Assembly: GCA_910589415.1 (NCBI GenBank)
Contig: OU342630.1
Coordinates: 92,624,186 to 92,688,185, forward strand
DNA length: 64,000 nt
DNA from: Malachius bipustulatus
Taxonomy: Eukaryota > Arthropoda > Insecta > Coleoptera > Melyridae
Direction of reading: 5' to 3'
Made by a program: the position numbers and the translations under genes. Positions 46,255-57,384 of the stretch are shown here, in pieces. The first letter of the stretch is position 1. Every line of letters begins with the position of its first letter. A model generated the notes under the pieces. That model did not search any database. It saw only the letters and a list, made by a program, of their open reading frames with translations, and was not told where the DNA came from.

Positions 46255-46808
46255 TGTTTTTTTATTAAGGAAATGCTTTTTTCAACTGTTTATAGAATTG
46301 ATCAAGGCAAATAACTTTTTCAAATAAGTTTTCCTAAAAAAGTAAAAAATAAATGAGATACAGCCTTTGTAAGTTAAAAAAATTTAAAGTTCAGCCCTGT
46401 GATAAATTAATGTAACTAAACTGATTTCATGCAATCAACAATCAGAAAAGCACTTCCAACACATATATAAGGTTACCTGGGTAAACAAAACGAAAACTAA
46501 CAGGAAGCAAACGAAAATAACTGAAGTATAATAGGTAATGTTTATTAGGTAAGGTAAATGAAAAAACAAAGGATGGAAATTTTCATTTTATTTCATTTTT
46601 ATTTCCTGTTATTTTGCTTTTGTTTCCTAGGTAACCTTACGTACTCGATTTTTGATTGTTTAGCAAAATCAGTTTGGCAAAGTACCTATGTAGTTGAATT
46701 TACTATATTTTTTTTTTAGCTTCCAAAGGCTGTATCTCGTTTATTTGTGAGTTTTTTAATTAAGAAAAGTTATTTGAATAAGTTATTTGCCTTGATGAAT
46801 TATTATAA
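46255..46808. mobile_element. Foldback element, about 550 bp
   Basis: Seen: the left half contains ATCAAGGCAAATAACTTTTT, then CAAATAAGTTTTCC, GAGATACAGCCTTTG and AAGGTTACCTGGGTAAACAA. The complement of the right half has the same blocks in the same order with moderate divergence (ATCAAGGCAAATAACTTATT and so on). It has no coding capacity. It lies between the two inverted copies at 45.3 and 48.0 kb. Confidence 0.65.
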
Positions 46809-48025
46809 TAGGTACACAGTCGAAAAAAGTATCGCCTTAAAAGACATCCCACCCCATATGAATATATTGGCTTATTAATTTATGTCAATTCAGGTATTAT
46901 AGTATGATGTAGTTCGTATTTTTTGTTTTATTTTTTTCACATATTTTTTCGAAGTTTATTCTTCGGTATACGCAGTTACCATTAAATAGGTGCACGTATA
47001 TACATACTACCAAATACTCTATCCTTACCTAGGTCTAGAGTATTTGATACTACCTACCTTGCCTCGTACCTTGCTGACTGCAGACTTCCTCATACTCACT
47101 GCAAGATCATAACTTAATTAAATATAATTTGGTGATAACCGGTTACTTACGTATATTCTTTGTAGCTAGGCACCGTAATTTATAAGTTTGGTGGGTAGGT
47201 AGGTGATTAAAAAAACCTACAAAATTTTCAAAATTTATAAAAATACGTAATAAAATTCCATAATCTGCACAAACACTTTCTAAACAATTTATATACCTAT
47301 ATACCTATTATTTTTATAAGTTACTTTTCATGGTGCGCTACAAACAATAATTAGGTATTATAAGCTAATGCCATTGAAATAAAACTTAGCTCCAAAATGA
47401 AATTAGAATTTATATTTTATTTTTGGTCTTCTACAATTTTCAAAACGACCTGTAGATATTTTATACTTTTGATTACAGCTAGATCAATATATTGACTTAA
47501 AATGAAGAAAAAACATTCATTTATGGCACATTTCAATAAACAAAAGGTATATATGTACTTATATAATTTGAATTCCATATTCATTTTGATGTCCAATAAC
47601 AATAATTATTAACATTAACGTATAATAATTATTATTATTCTACCTACAATAATAATACCTACGTTCTACTTTAAATTTAATTAGTTCTTGAAGCCCAAAT
47701 ATTAAAAAATTTTAATTTATGCTTTTTTGGGAACGTTTGAGAACATTCACGTGTATTTGCTGTATTTGCTGGTCATACTGACCAGAAACCTGGTCCAAGG
47801 ACACGTGTCCAGGGCAATAAATCTTTCCTACAATAATAATTGAAGGTAATACCTTAAATGTTTACCTGACAGGTAAAGTGGGACCAGCCTGAGTGTAAGA
47901 CTGAAAAAATATGTCTTATAGCTTATATTATACCTTATTCCTATATTTGGATTAATGTAGGCCTTGCATTTGACTCGGCGCTCTCTATGTAAGGGGTAGC
48001 GCACGATATTGGCGCGACATCAGTT
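46809..48025. other. Non-coding stretch
   Basis: No gene. Short palindromes GGTCATACTGACC and GGACACGTGTCC lie at about 47771-47808. Confidence 0.35.
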
Positions 48026-48027
48026 GA

Positions 48028-48694
48028 AAAAAATGTCATAACTACCAAACGGCAATCGCTACAAAGAATAATTTTTATACAAAAACTTCTACTATATCTT
48101 GGCTTCATTTTGTTCGCTGTATGTGTACAAAAATTTTCACAAATAAAAAAGTTTGTCGCTTAGTGAAAATATCAATACACGTTTTGCAACATGCATCGTT
48201 TGTATTATTTTTGCGAGTCAGCTATATATACTTAAGGGCAGCAAGATACACGATTGGAAGCGCCCATTTGTCTGCTTTAATTTGATGAAAAAATCATTTC
48301 AATATCTTGATTACTTTCAAAGATAAATGCCCGTATTCACAAACGATAATTTCCTAAATAATTACGTAATCAATTATCCCCATCTCATTCTATTGCAAAA
48401 AAACTGCATATCTCCATCTCACTCATTTAAATAATTACGTAATTATTTAGGAAATTATCGTTTGTGAATACGGGCAATAGTCATGTAAATGTTCAAAAGT
48501 ACAATTTTTTAAAATCATAAATTTTTATGTTTTTTTCAAATATCAAAGTCGTGACCTACCCAAAAATGTCGTAAATAGCCGTTTTGAATGCAAAATTATG
48601 CAATGAACAAAACCTATTAGGTCTGACCTGGTTATACGTCAAAAAAAAAAAATTCGATAACGGAGCGACTTTTACACCGAATTTCGCTCCACTA
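48028..48694 (-). repeat. Dispersed repeat, copy 2 (inverted), split by a MITE
   Basis: The collinear inverted match of the 45.3-kb repeat, from CTAGTGGAGCGAAATTCGG (minus strand, right end) to TTTGGTAGTTATGACAT (left end). The match to copy 1 is broken by the 147-bp MITE at 48329-48475 and by some further sequence to its left. Confidence 0.65.
48329..48475. mobile_element. 147-bp MITE with 42-bp perfect inverted ends, nested in the repeat
   Basis: Seen: GCCCGTATTCACAAACGATA and the bases following it are mirrored exactly at the right end (42 bp each side, to ATTACGTAAT). AAT stands on each side, consistent with a 3-bp target duplication of PIF/Harbinger type, though TGCCCG...CGGGCA with a shorter duplication is also possible. 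It interrupts a repeat whose uninterrupted copy is at 45.3 kb, so insertion is directly supported. Confidence 0.85.
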
Positions 48695-48699
48695 GTAAG

Positions 48700-50515
48700 A
48701 CATAGGCCGAGATCGGTTAATTCAGGGAAAAGCTTCAGGAATCTGAAACTGGAACCAAATGTAGGAAACCTACAGTGCAGTGCTGAAAGTCTTTCTTAAT
48801 TTAGCCTTTTTTATCACTAAAAATTTATTCATTTTTTTTTGGGTTAAATTTACAAGGCCGACTAGATAATAGTCAACTTTTGTTTTCCTTTTAACCGCCA
48901 TGTTATTTTTTTGTTTTTCAAATGATTAAAAAATCAAGAAAATCAAAAATCTATCACATTAAAAAAAGTTTTAATTGTATGTATCTATTCTTTTTTCATA
49001 AAAAAATAACTTTTTTCACCGAATGCCATAAAAATGCCATAAGGTAAGGAATATCACGTCATATCTATGTCATATCGGCGTCATTCTGTGAAATACCTGA
49101 TTTTTGGTTCCTTTGATTTTGGACAGAATGGCATGAAAAAACGAAATGGCTTTAAGGAAAACAATAGTTGACTATGAAAACCGTGGATTAAAGTCGGCTT
49201 TGAAAATTTTGATGAATAGCTCTTGACGACTTAGGTAAGCCTACAACAAATTATCCATTTATCTTCGATACTAAAAAAAAACTAATGCGGCTAAAATAAA
49301 TGGAAAAAAAAATTCGTGTATTCTAGGGGACATTGAGCAGAGAAAAACACTGCGAAGATATGGATGGTCATTTTGCTCTTGTTGGAGCTCATTGGCATGC
49401 CACATCAGCAAGTGTAATCCTCCAGCAAGTGTAAACCTTTTGCATAAGATCGGTTCATTACTTATCCAGAATATACCTACGAAACTCCCTGGAGTTTAGA
49501 GATCCTGATCTATAATCAGTAGCGGCACCAGTGTTCGTGACTGTAACTACCAACATTAGGTACAGAGAAGTTTTTCCTTTTTACTATTCATTTAATTTTT
49601 TGCTCGAGAATTTCAGTTAAAATCACAAATCTCGATTTTTCAGATTTTTCAGGATATTTCAGCTTTGTTTGCTAAGGGGACACTCTTGGCTATAAAATTC
49701 GATCCCAAATCACTTCGCTTCTTCACAGTGTGATCACCACACCTTTGAATACCATCGATTTGTTTTCGAAATTATTAAATTTCAATAATAATTATTAACA
49801 CGTTCTTCATTTGTTTGGTTGAAATGATTGTTGTTCAATCCGCCAGTCGCACAAAAACAGGAAAAAATCTAGAAAAAACTATATCAACAAAATTCTATGC
49901 AAGTGATTTTTATTAGTTCAATAAATTCTCAAATTGTGCACCACCAACTTCCATACAAGAATAAAATTATTCGACTCGAAACGTTCCCTAAAATTTTTGA
50001 TGATTTGTAGCTTAAATTTGGGTTTTAATATTTCGTTTGAAACTCCTCTGAAATTTGAGTGAGGGCAATTTGATGATTGTTCATTACCGATTTAACTGTG
50101 GCGTAATCTTCTCAGGGAGCATTCTTTTCTATGTTTTATGAAAATTTCTTCCATTCAACAGTTTTGTTTTTGAGCAAAGAATGTAAATTTTTAATAAGAA
50201 TGTCCACTTATCAAAACACTGGATAAAGAAAAATATCCTCATCCCACGCGGCAATATTATTAAGTGACCTATAAGTTTCCAGATTGAAATGGAGTCGGTA
50301 ACACAATTTGGCATCATTTTAAGTACAAGAAATCTCTGACTAGGGCAAACATCTTTGAAAGAAATACGACAAACGCCCTGGCAAATGTCCTACAATAAAT
50401 CTATTCTAAAGTTTCGTAGATTATTTTTAATATTGGTGTAGTGTTACTTAAACTGCATGTAGTTTAAACTTATGGTGAGTAAATTACTGAGATATATCTT
50501 AAGTTTGCACTTCCA
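48700..50515. other. Non-coding stretch
   Basis: No gene recognised. Several AT-rich open frames of 60-70 codons lack motifs. Confidence 0.35.
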
Positions 50516-50520
50516 CATAT

Positions 50521-53403
50521 TATTTATTTATTCTTTATTCACCCAACGGAATACAGATTCCAATTACAAGGTTAGCAATCAACAATAGTAAAACACAAAA
50601 AGTAAAAGGTGATTCTACATTGCCAAACCGATAACAGTCCATCTCGATATAAGATCAACATGCATAATATGCATTTCATAATTAATCAACCAACATAATT
50701 AAACATGCATTAGTGTGGTCGGTAAAAGCAGTCGGTAAAAAAAACAAAAAACAAAAAACAACAGGTATACTATTATGGCTTACAAAAGTACTCTTTAGCA
50801 ACAGACAACAAGGTTCCCAATGTACAGCTGAAGATGTCACACCGTGCAGAGATCTGATTATAACTGCTTGCTATAACATATAAAGGTGACTTTAGCATGA
50901 GGTTAGTGTAAGCCCTAGGTAACTTAAATGCTTGGTGCGTTCTAGAACCACTTCTTGCCGGGTGGAGCTCCAACATATCCCTGACCACAGGAGCATCAAT
51001 GCGACTATTAACTAATTTATACAGTAGGACCAAACCTGACACTGTTCTTCGACTGGCAAGTGACTGAAAATCAAATTCACGAAGAAGCAATCCATAATCG
51101 TATCCCCTATCCGGATATGTTCCGTGCCTCTTGAAAAACAAAAACTTTAAAAATTTCCTCTGTACTCTCTCTATACTACTCTTGTAAGTCTCGTAATATG
51201 GATTCCAAACAACAGAAGCATACTCAAGTTTGCTGCGAACAAACGCAAAGTAGAGCGATTTCACAGCAGACAGGTTGGTGAAACTGCGCGTATTTCTGAT
51301 AATAAAGCCAAGCATCCTGAGTGAATCAGAAACCGCGCCCTGTACATGTCGACCAAACAATAATTGACTGTCAAACAAGACCCCAAGGTCTTTTATATAC
51401 GTCTCGCGTTTCAAAGAACCAGATGAAATCGAATACGAATACTGTATGGGCTCTTTCTTTCTCGTGTAGGAAACGATTTTACATTTTTTTATATTAAGGT
51501 CCAATCTGTTCTCTCTGCACCAATGTATAAGAGATTCCAACTGCTCCTGCAAGACCACGCAATCGTCTAGGGAATCAATCTTCATAAATATCTTGAGGTC
51601 GTCTGCGTAAAGCAATTTACCACAGTTTAAATGATCCGGCAAGTCATTAATAAAGACGGAAAATAAGAGAGGACCCAGATTTGAACCCTGCGGTACGCCC
51701 AGTGAGCTCACATATGGCAGTGATCTATGGCCACCGTATACCACACAATAAAGCCTGTTCTCCAAATATGACGCAAAGAACCTACAAAGACTGGGACCAA
51801 CGCCAAAGTCAGACAGTTTAGATATAATCCTATCATGTCTGACCCGATCAAAGGCTTTTGAGAAGTCCGTATACACGACGTCAACCTGCCCACCAGAATC
51901 AACAATGCTTGAGACGCATTGTGTAAACGATACCAGATTAGTGACTGTTGAGCGTCCCTCATAAAACCCATGCTGATGAATCGTAATCCGATCCTTTATC
52001 TGCGGGAACAGCCGACCATACAAAGTCATCTCAAATACCTTAGCGAAATTATTGAGCAGGCAAATCGGTCTGTAGTTTTCAATGTTCGATGGATTCCCGG
52101 ACTTCAAGACAGGGCACACCTTCGCCTCACGCCACCGGTTTGGAAACTTACATAAAGTTAGTGACTTGTTAAAAAGTATCTTCAAAGGGATGTCAAACAC
52201 ACTTGCACAGTCTTTCAAGATGAACGACGGAATGCCATCAGGACCAGAGGTCATTTTATTACCCAATTTATGTAGTGAACGAGATACGTCTGTCTCCGAG
52301 AGAGAGAGAATTTCTATGATATTCGGCAAAACAGAGGCCTCTAAGGTCTCAGCGTTGGTCAAACCATGACCATCTCCAGAGTAAACATCAGAGAAGTGTC
52401 TCGCAAAGCCATTCACTATCGCTTGAGGTGTGTCATAGGAGAGACCGACATTATTCCGCAGAACACCGCCAATACGTGCGCTCTTTCTCATCTGATTAAA
52501 ATGCCTCCAAAACGACCCCGGATTATCAATTACCGAATCCTGAACAGATCTCAAGTAAGCACCATATGCATCCCTAATCTGTCGCTTCAAGCGTGATCTT
52601 AGTTCCTTAAACTCATTATAATCAGACACTACACCATACCTCCTACATTTCCTATGTAAAACCGCCTTCCGACGCACACCCCTCCTAATTTCGGGCGTGA
52701 ACCAGGAAGGATACCTCGATCTCAGAACCCCAAAGCGAGGTACAAACTCATCAAAGATTTTATAAAGTTCGCAATAGAATGCATCACAGGCTGTGTCTAT
52801 ATTCTCTATGTTATGCAAAAAGTTCCAATTTACTGACTCAAGAGCATTATACAACCCATGAAAATCTGCCCTTCGGAAATTATATGAGCGTGACGAGGAT
52901 CCGAGATCAAAGCGTTCCCTCCCACCACCCAATGATACTTCCATGGCCAATGACAAAGCCGGATGATGAGAATCTTCCTTGACCATGGGGCAGTTATCAC
53001 GCACTACGGTGACATCAAAATTAGCTAAGACAAGGTCAAGCAAGCGTCCCCTCTCATTAACAATCGCATTACTCTGTGATAGGCTATTAGCTAACATGAA
53101 ATCTCTAAGAAGCACAGATCTTGGGTCAGCAGCCGCTGAGTCATGAAAATGAGGTATATTAAAATCTCCCAGCAAAATCAGCTTAGAATCTCCAAGATTG
53201 AGCCGCTCAAACATATCAAGAAAATATTCAAAGTCTGCCAGTGGCACTGTCGGCGGAATATAAACACAAATTACATACAAGCTACATTTCTTAGATATAA
53301 TTTTACAGCCAACAATATCCACTAATGGTAAGTTTGTTCTTACTTCAAACAAGTCTTGCTCGAGCTCAACACATTGAATTTCCCTGTTCACCGCTAATAA
53401 CAC
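50521..53403 (-). mobile_element. Jockey/CR1-like LINE, 5' truncated, ending in an AATAAA-type tail
   Basis: A non-LTR retrotransposon on the minus strand. The coding part is described separately. The 3' untranslated part is about 250 bp and ends in AATAAAGAATAAATAAATAA at about 50520-50540. The 5' side breaks off inside the endonuclease domain: just upstream of the open frame there is TAA in frame and then sequence with no endonuclease similarity. No target duplication was identified. Confidence 0.85.
50773..53403 (-). CDS. LINE ORF2: endonuclease (partial) plus reverse transcriptase
   Basis: 876 codons without a stop, the longest frame in the window. It starts at a non-ATG codon (GTG) only because an in-frame TAA (at 53413) cuts it off; the residues just before, CGGG, belong to the usual GGGVLLAVN motif of the endonuclease. 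Endonuclease: ILLGDFNIPHF (about residues 76-86) and DSHHPAL (about 145). RT: NYRPICLLNNFAKVFE, then QHGFYEGRSTVTNL, VVYTDFSKAFDRVRHD, LGVPQGSNLGPLLFSVFIND and LLYADDLKIF (YADD near residue 600). Tail: YASVVWNPYYETY then VQRKFLKFLFFKRHG. The catalytic motifs all look intact, but the endonuclease N-terminal third is missing, so the copy is probably inactive. Confidence 0.9.
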   Translation of the reverse strand: MLLAVNREIQCVELEQDLFEVRTNLPLVDIVGCKIISKKCSLYVICVYIPPTVPLADFEYFLDMFERLNLGDSKLILLGDFNIPHFHDSAAADPRSVLLRDFMLANSLSQSNAIVNERGRLLDLVLANFDVTVVRDNCPMVKEDSHHPALSLAMEVSLGGGRERFDLGSSSRSYNFRRADFHGLYNALESVNWNFLHNIENIDTACDAFYCELYKIFDEFVPRFGVLRSRYPSWFTPEIRRGVRRKAVLHRKCRRYGVVSDYNEFKELRSRLKRQIRDAYGAYLRSVQDSVIDNPGSFWRHFNQMRKSARIGGVLRNNVGLSYDTPQAIVNGFARHFSDVYSGDGHGLTNAETLEASVLPNIIEILSLSETDVSRSLHKLGNKMTSGPDGIPSFILKDCASVFDIPLKILFNKSLTLCKFPNRWREAKVCPVLKSGNPSNIENYRPICLLNNFAKVFEMTLYGRLFPQIKDRITIHQHGFYEGRSTVTNLVSFTQCVSSIVDSGGQVDVVYTDFSKAFDRVRHDRIISKLSDFGVGPSLCRFFASYLENRLYCVVYGGHRSLPYVSSLGVPQGSNLGPLLFSVFINDLPDHLNCGKLLYADDLKIFMKIDSLDDCVVLQEQLESLIHWCRENRLDLNIKKCKIVSYTRKKEPIQYSYSISSGSLKRETYIKDLGVLFDSQLLFGRHVQGAVSDSLRMLGFIIRNTRSFTNLSAVKSLYFAFVRSKLEYASVVWNPYYETYKSSIERVQRKFLKFLFFKRHGTYPDRGYDYGLLLREFDFQSLASRRTVSGLVLLYKLVNSRIDAPVVRDMLELHPARSGSRTHQAFKLPRAYTNLMLKSPLYVIASSYNQISARCDIFSCTLGTLLSVAKEYFCKP

Positions 53404-53419
53404 TCCCCCACCACATTAT

Positions 53420-54200
53420 ATAGAAGCCATGAAATTACATTCAAATTGTTATAGTTTGGAATAAGTCAATAATAAGATATTATCGATTTCCAAGTCTCGA
53501 ATTCCAATAAATATACATGGCTCATTTCCAAACAATAAATCCAGAAAATTGGTGAACACGTTTTAGTTATTTGAAATTTTTTAAGAACCGCGAATATAGA
53601 ACTAAATTTATGATACTTATACTTGAGTTTATATTATGACTTCAATATGCCATAGTGTAAAAGTAGATTATGTTGCTTTCTAAGCTGAAATTAAGTTGTG
53701 TTGAGTGTTGAATTCAAAACTTCGACTTTTCTGGAAGGTACCTATGCGAAAAGAGAACTTAAAATTTTAAAGCAAATTTAAATACGAGTAAGTATTATTA
53801 GGTACATTGACCTGATTTTACGTAGGATTATTTTATTTTTATATCTTATATCGGTACCGATAGTGTTAAAAATATATTCTTAGTAAAGCTCATTTTTCGC
53901 CCGACATTATTTTTGCTACCGACATATTTATTATACTTAATTAATTACTTACAGTTATTGAATGTTTGGAGTCCGGTCAAGAGAACTAGTTCTTGCTGAT
54001 GTACAAAAAAGTTATTGTGTATTTTTTGTGAAGAATCAACACTTTTGGTGCTTAGTAACTTAGTGGTTATTTTTGGATGAAGAATTCATAAATTCATATT
54101 TTAGTCTGGAAATACTTCAGACAAACGTACCTATACGCTTTTGAACATGACTTGTAAAAAAAAAAAATTCTTGGCTATAAATAAGTAAACGAACAAAAAA
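53420..54200. other. Non-coding stretch
   Basis: Nothing recognised upstream of the LINE. Confidence 0.35.
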
Positions 54201-54229
54201 ATTTGTGAACAAAGATATTTCGTCATGGT

Positions 54230-54501
54230 CTGAAAAATTACACTTTTGGGAACATTATTTTGCAATAGGGTTGAAATTAAATTCGTGTACCTTGATGAGA
54301 CCTGGATATATCAGAGTTGATTACATGCATGTCCGACGAAGGGGGCACGATTTAGATGTGAAAAGCAATTTATCAAAGATTAAATCAGAAGAGAAACGTC
54401 TTGCAGTTTTGCATGCGAGAATCCATTTTGGACAGGCGATGAATGGGAAAGTTTTCCAAAATTGGCCAGTTAATCAATTAATTCCTGATGGCTACGAATA
54501 A
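54230..54501 (+). pseudogene. Tc1/mariner-type transposase fragment
   Basis: In one frame, from 54285, VYLDETWIYQS matches the first catalytic block (xYLDETWxxxx). In another frame, 54418-54501, RIHFGQAMNGKVFQNWPVNQ followed by LIPDGYE matches the DYHxxMNGxxFxxWxxxQLIPN block of DDE_3-type insect transposases. The segment between them is shorter than usual and frameshifted. The third catalytic residue lies beyond the surviving part. A dead copy. Confidence 0.6.
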
Positions 54502-55260
54502 ATTTCTAATAATAAAACTAGCGGAGGGAGGAGGACCTACCTTCGGGACAAAATTTCAGAAACGGCGACTGATACGTACCTACATAACATACTAATAAGC
54601 TCACAATAATTATTGGATCGAAAAAATACTCGGGAATCCTAATATTCAGGTGGTAATACGGTCCTGATACTACACTGCAAAGTGCAAATAAAAATGTTTT
54701 GTGTTAAATAGTTATGCAGATTAACGGTTAGATTTCCAAGTACCTACATCGGTAATTACCTACTAATTTCCCTATATCGTGTGCTTACTCCAATGAATAG
54801 AATAATTATAAATGACGTTGAGGGATACTCTAAGGAGAAGGGCAGTTAATTTATCAACATTATTTTAGATTAAAATAGTAATCAATCATGTTACAATGCA
54901 AATAAATACAAACCGGAGACAAAAGACACGCCTGGAAACATGAGTTCAGTTCAAGAGACCTTTTATAGCTCATTCAGTGGCGTTTCACCTGGCGAATCTG
55001 ATGATTATATTATACTATTATGTCCTAGATTATTGGTTCATGTATTGGGATATTGGCTGCTTCATTATCAACCTCATCATCAATTTTGTTTTAAAAAATA
55101 GAAACCATTTTTTCAGAAAATCAAAAGATAAAAGCCATTTTAATGTGAAAATAATGTGATCATCACAGTCTGTATAGTTATTGGGGATGTAAATTGTTCA
55201 TATTGTAACTAAGTGTACATTTATATTTATTTATTGAATTAAATAATTTTTTTGTCGCAG
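54502..55260. other. Non-coding stretch
   Basis: No gene recognised. Confidence 0.35.
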
Positions 55261-55261
55261 T

Positions 55262-55598
55262 GCTTGCCAGAACGATCTACTCTTCTCCGTGCTCAGCCAT
55301 CTCTACCGCTTCACAGGCTTCCACCACCACAGCAGAGGGGGATCCAGGTTGATAAGGCTCGGCTATATAAGCAGTGCAATTCAAGTTAAGGAAAAAAGGC
55401 AACAATTCCTTGACCGCCTTCGACCTGTCTTTTTTAACCAGACTGAGTTTGCCCTAACTGGTAGATCTCCATTCCTGGTCCTGTAAGTCGCCGCCAGCTA
55501 TGTTTGTCCTGTCTGACATCCTGTCTCATCTGCTAGAGTTCGTCCTGTTCGGCTAATGCGATCTTTACTGCCACCAGCTGCGTTGGTCCTCTTTTTTT
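55262..55598 (+). other. GC-richer block preceding the LINE, with a TATA-like motif
   Basis: This part has clearly higher GC than the surroundings. GGCTCGGCTATATAAGCAGT near 55354-55373 resembles a TATA box. No frame shows a motif that I recognise, and it does not read as the usual RT N-terminal part. It may be a different element fused to, or interrupting, the LINE. Confidence 0.35.
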
Positions 55599-57281
55599 TA
55601 ACGAAAGCGGCTTCAGAACCCACAGATCAACCAATGACAACCTAGTTAATCTGCAAACAGAAATTCTGGATGCCTTCGTAACCAACCGGAAGGTGGCTGT
55701 GGTATTTTTTGATATTGAAAAAGCCTACGACACCACCTGGAGGCACAAGATCCTTCAGACGCTCTCTAGGTGGAACATAGGGGGCAACATATGTTTGAAT
55801 TCATCAGAAATTTCTTGTCAAATCGAAGCTTCCAAGTTAGAGCTAATGGCTCCCTATCCGAAACATACACCACCCAAAATGGACTTCCCCAGGGATCTAT
55901 GCTGAGTGTCACCTTATTCTTGATTGCTATTAATGACATAACCTCCATGATTAAACTCCCTGTAAGAGCTGTTTTATATGCTGACGACCTAGCTATCTAC
56001 TGTAGAGGAACAGACAATAAACGGATGAACGGTCTCCTTCAAAAATCCATTAACTCACTGGCAGAGTGGAGCGAGAACACAGGATTGATTCTCCACCACA
56101 AAAACAAAATTAGTAATATTTTCCACGAAAAATCATACCCCATTCCCAACGCTTATACTAATTGACTGCCGACTTCCCCAGTGTGCAGAGATACAATTCT
56201 TAGGGCTAACCTGGGACGAAAAACTTACCTGGAAACCACACATCAAACAACTCAAAGCGGATTGTATCAAGAGACTAAACCTTCTTAAAACTCTGGGTCA
56301 CCACCAGTGGGGAGCACAAGAGAAACTCCTAATTACCGTATACAAATACCTTATAAGATCCAAGATAGACTACGGATCAATAGTCTACGCATCTGCTCCC
56401 TTATCCACCCTCAACAGTCTAGAAACCATCAATAACACCGCCATAAGAATTTCCACCGGCGCTCATAGAACCAGTCCTGTCAGAACCCTACTAAAAATAA
56501 CTGAAGAACCGTCCCTCTGGATCCGAAGGCAACACTTGATACTGTCGTATGCAGCGAAAACCACAGCAAACCCACAAAACCCAGCATATCGCTCCCTTTT
56601 CTCCACCAAATATGCAGATATATACGAGTCCAAACACCGATCGAGCTGCCCACTACACCGAACAATCAAAAAAATACTTACATCACTAAACCTCCCTCTA
56701 ATATCAAAGTCTCTGAATCTAAGCCACGAAGTCCCCCCATGGAGTATCGCCCCCCCCCAAATTATAACCTCTCCCTAACTACATATCCAAACAGCACTAC
56801 TCCCCCTCCCCTTCTGAATACTCGAGACACTACAAAGATATCATAGCGAGTGTCATAGATACCATCAGTCAAATGCACATACAGCCAAGAACTGAAAAAA
56901 AAGTGGAAAGTGATTTCTTCGGGCTATGCGGTAGTGCGGTAGGAGGAATAAGCTTCCAACCCCCCCCCCCCCCCCTTAGGAAATAAAAAAGAAAAACAAC
57001 CTATCACGCAGAGAGGAAGTTATACTCACACGGAGAGCAACTCGTCACACAAACATAACACACAGCCACCTGTTCACAAAAGAGGATCCCCCCTATGCCC
57101 TACATGCCAAACGCTCCTAACAGTCCGCCACTTGGGGACCGAATGCCCATCAAAACATGCCAACAGACAACTCTACGGTTTTCACGACGAAAAGTCACTA
57201 AATGATCTTATATCATTGGAAGAAGATCTCGAACAGTTTTTCGCTTTTCTTCACACGTCTAACCTTTTTAGGGAGATATAG
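55599..57281 (+). pseudogene. Frameshifted Jockey-like LINE RT with RNase H-type tail
   Basis: Frame 1, from 55599: NESGFRTHRSTNDNLVNL then VVFFDIEKAYDTTWRHKIL (RT blocks 2-3). Frame 2, from 55770: NGLPQGSMLSVTLFLIAIND and VLYADDLAIY, with the catalytic YADD intact. Frame 3, from about 56101: KTKLVIFSTKN, FLGLTWDEKLTWKPHIKQLK and SKIDYGSIVYASAPLSTL, to a stop at 56778. Then come remnants around 57005-57281: REEVILTRRATRHTNITHSH and, after a shift at a C6 run, CPTCQTLLTVRHLGTECPS and FLHTSNLFREI. The RNase H core expected before the REEV block is mostly missing, and a run of 16 C lies at the gap (56960-56975). At least three frameshifts make the copy dead. Confidence 0.85.
56960..56975. repeat. 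Poly-C tract, 16 bp
   Basis: Seen directly, inside the Jockey-like LINE at the point where the RNase H-type core is missing. It is unusual in such AT-rich DNA and prone to sequencing and assembly error. Confidence 0.9.
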
Positions 57282-57384
57282 CTTAACACTGCTCTAACCC
57301 AAAATACCTGCCCTCTTCCCTCACAGAAATAAGTGCTAATAACCTCAGCAGTTGACGCACTTTAATAATTAATTAAAAAAAAAA
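57282..57384 (+). mobile_element. 3' untranslated end and poly-A tail of the Jockey-like LINE
   Basis: After the last codon about 90 bp of non-coding sequence ends in a run of about 10 A at 57374-57383, the normal end of a reverse-transcribed LINE copy. With the coding remnant the surviving element spans 55599-57384. Confidence 0.7.

Noticed and set aside
51708..53325. Several plus- and minus-strand frames inside the LINE
   Set aside because: Shadows of the 876-codon frame.
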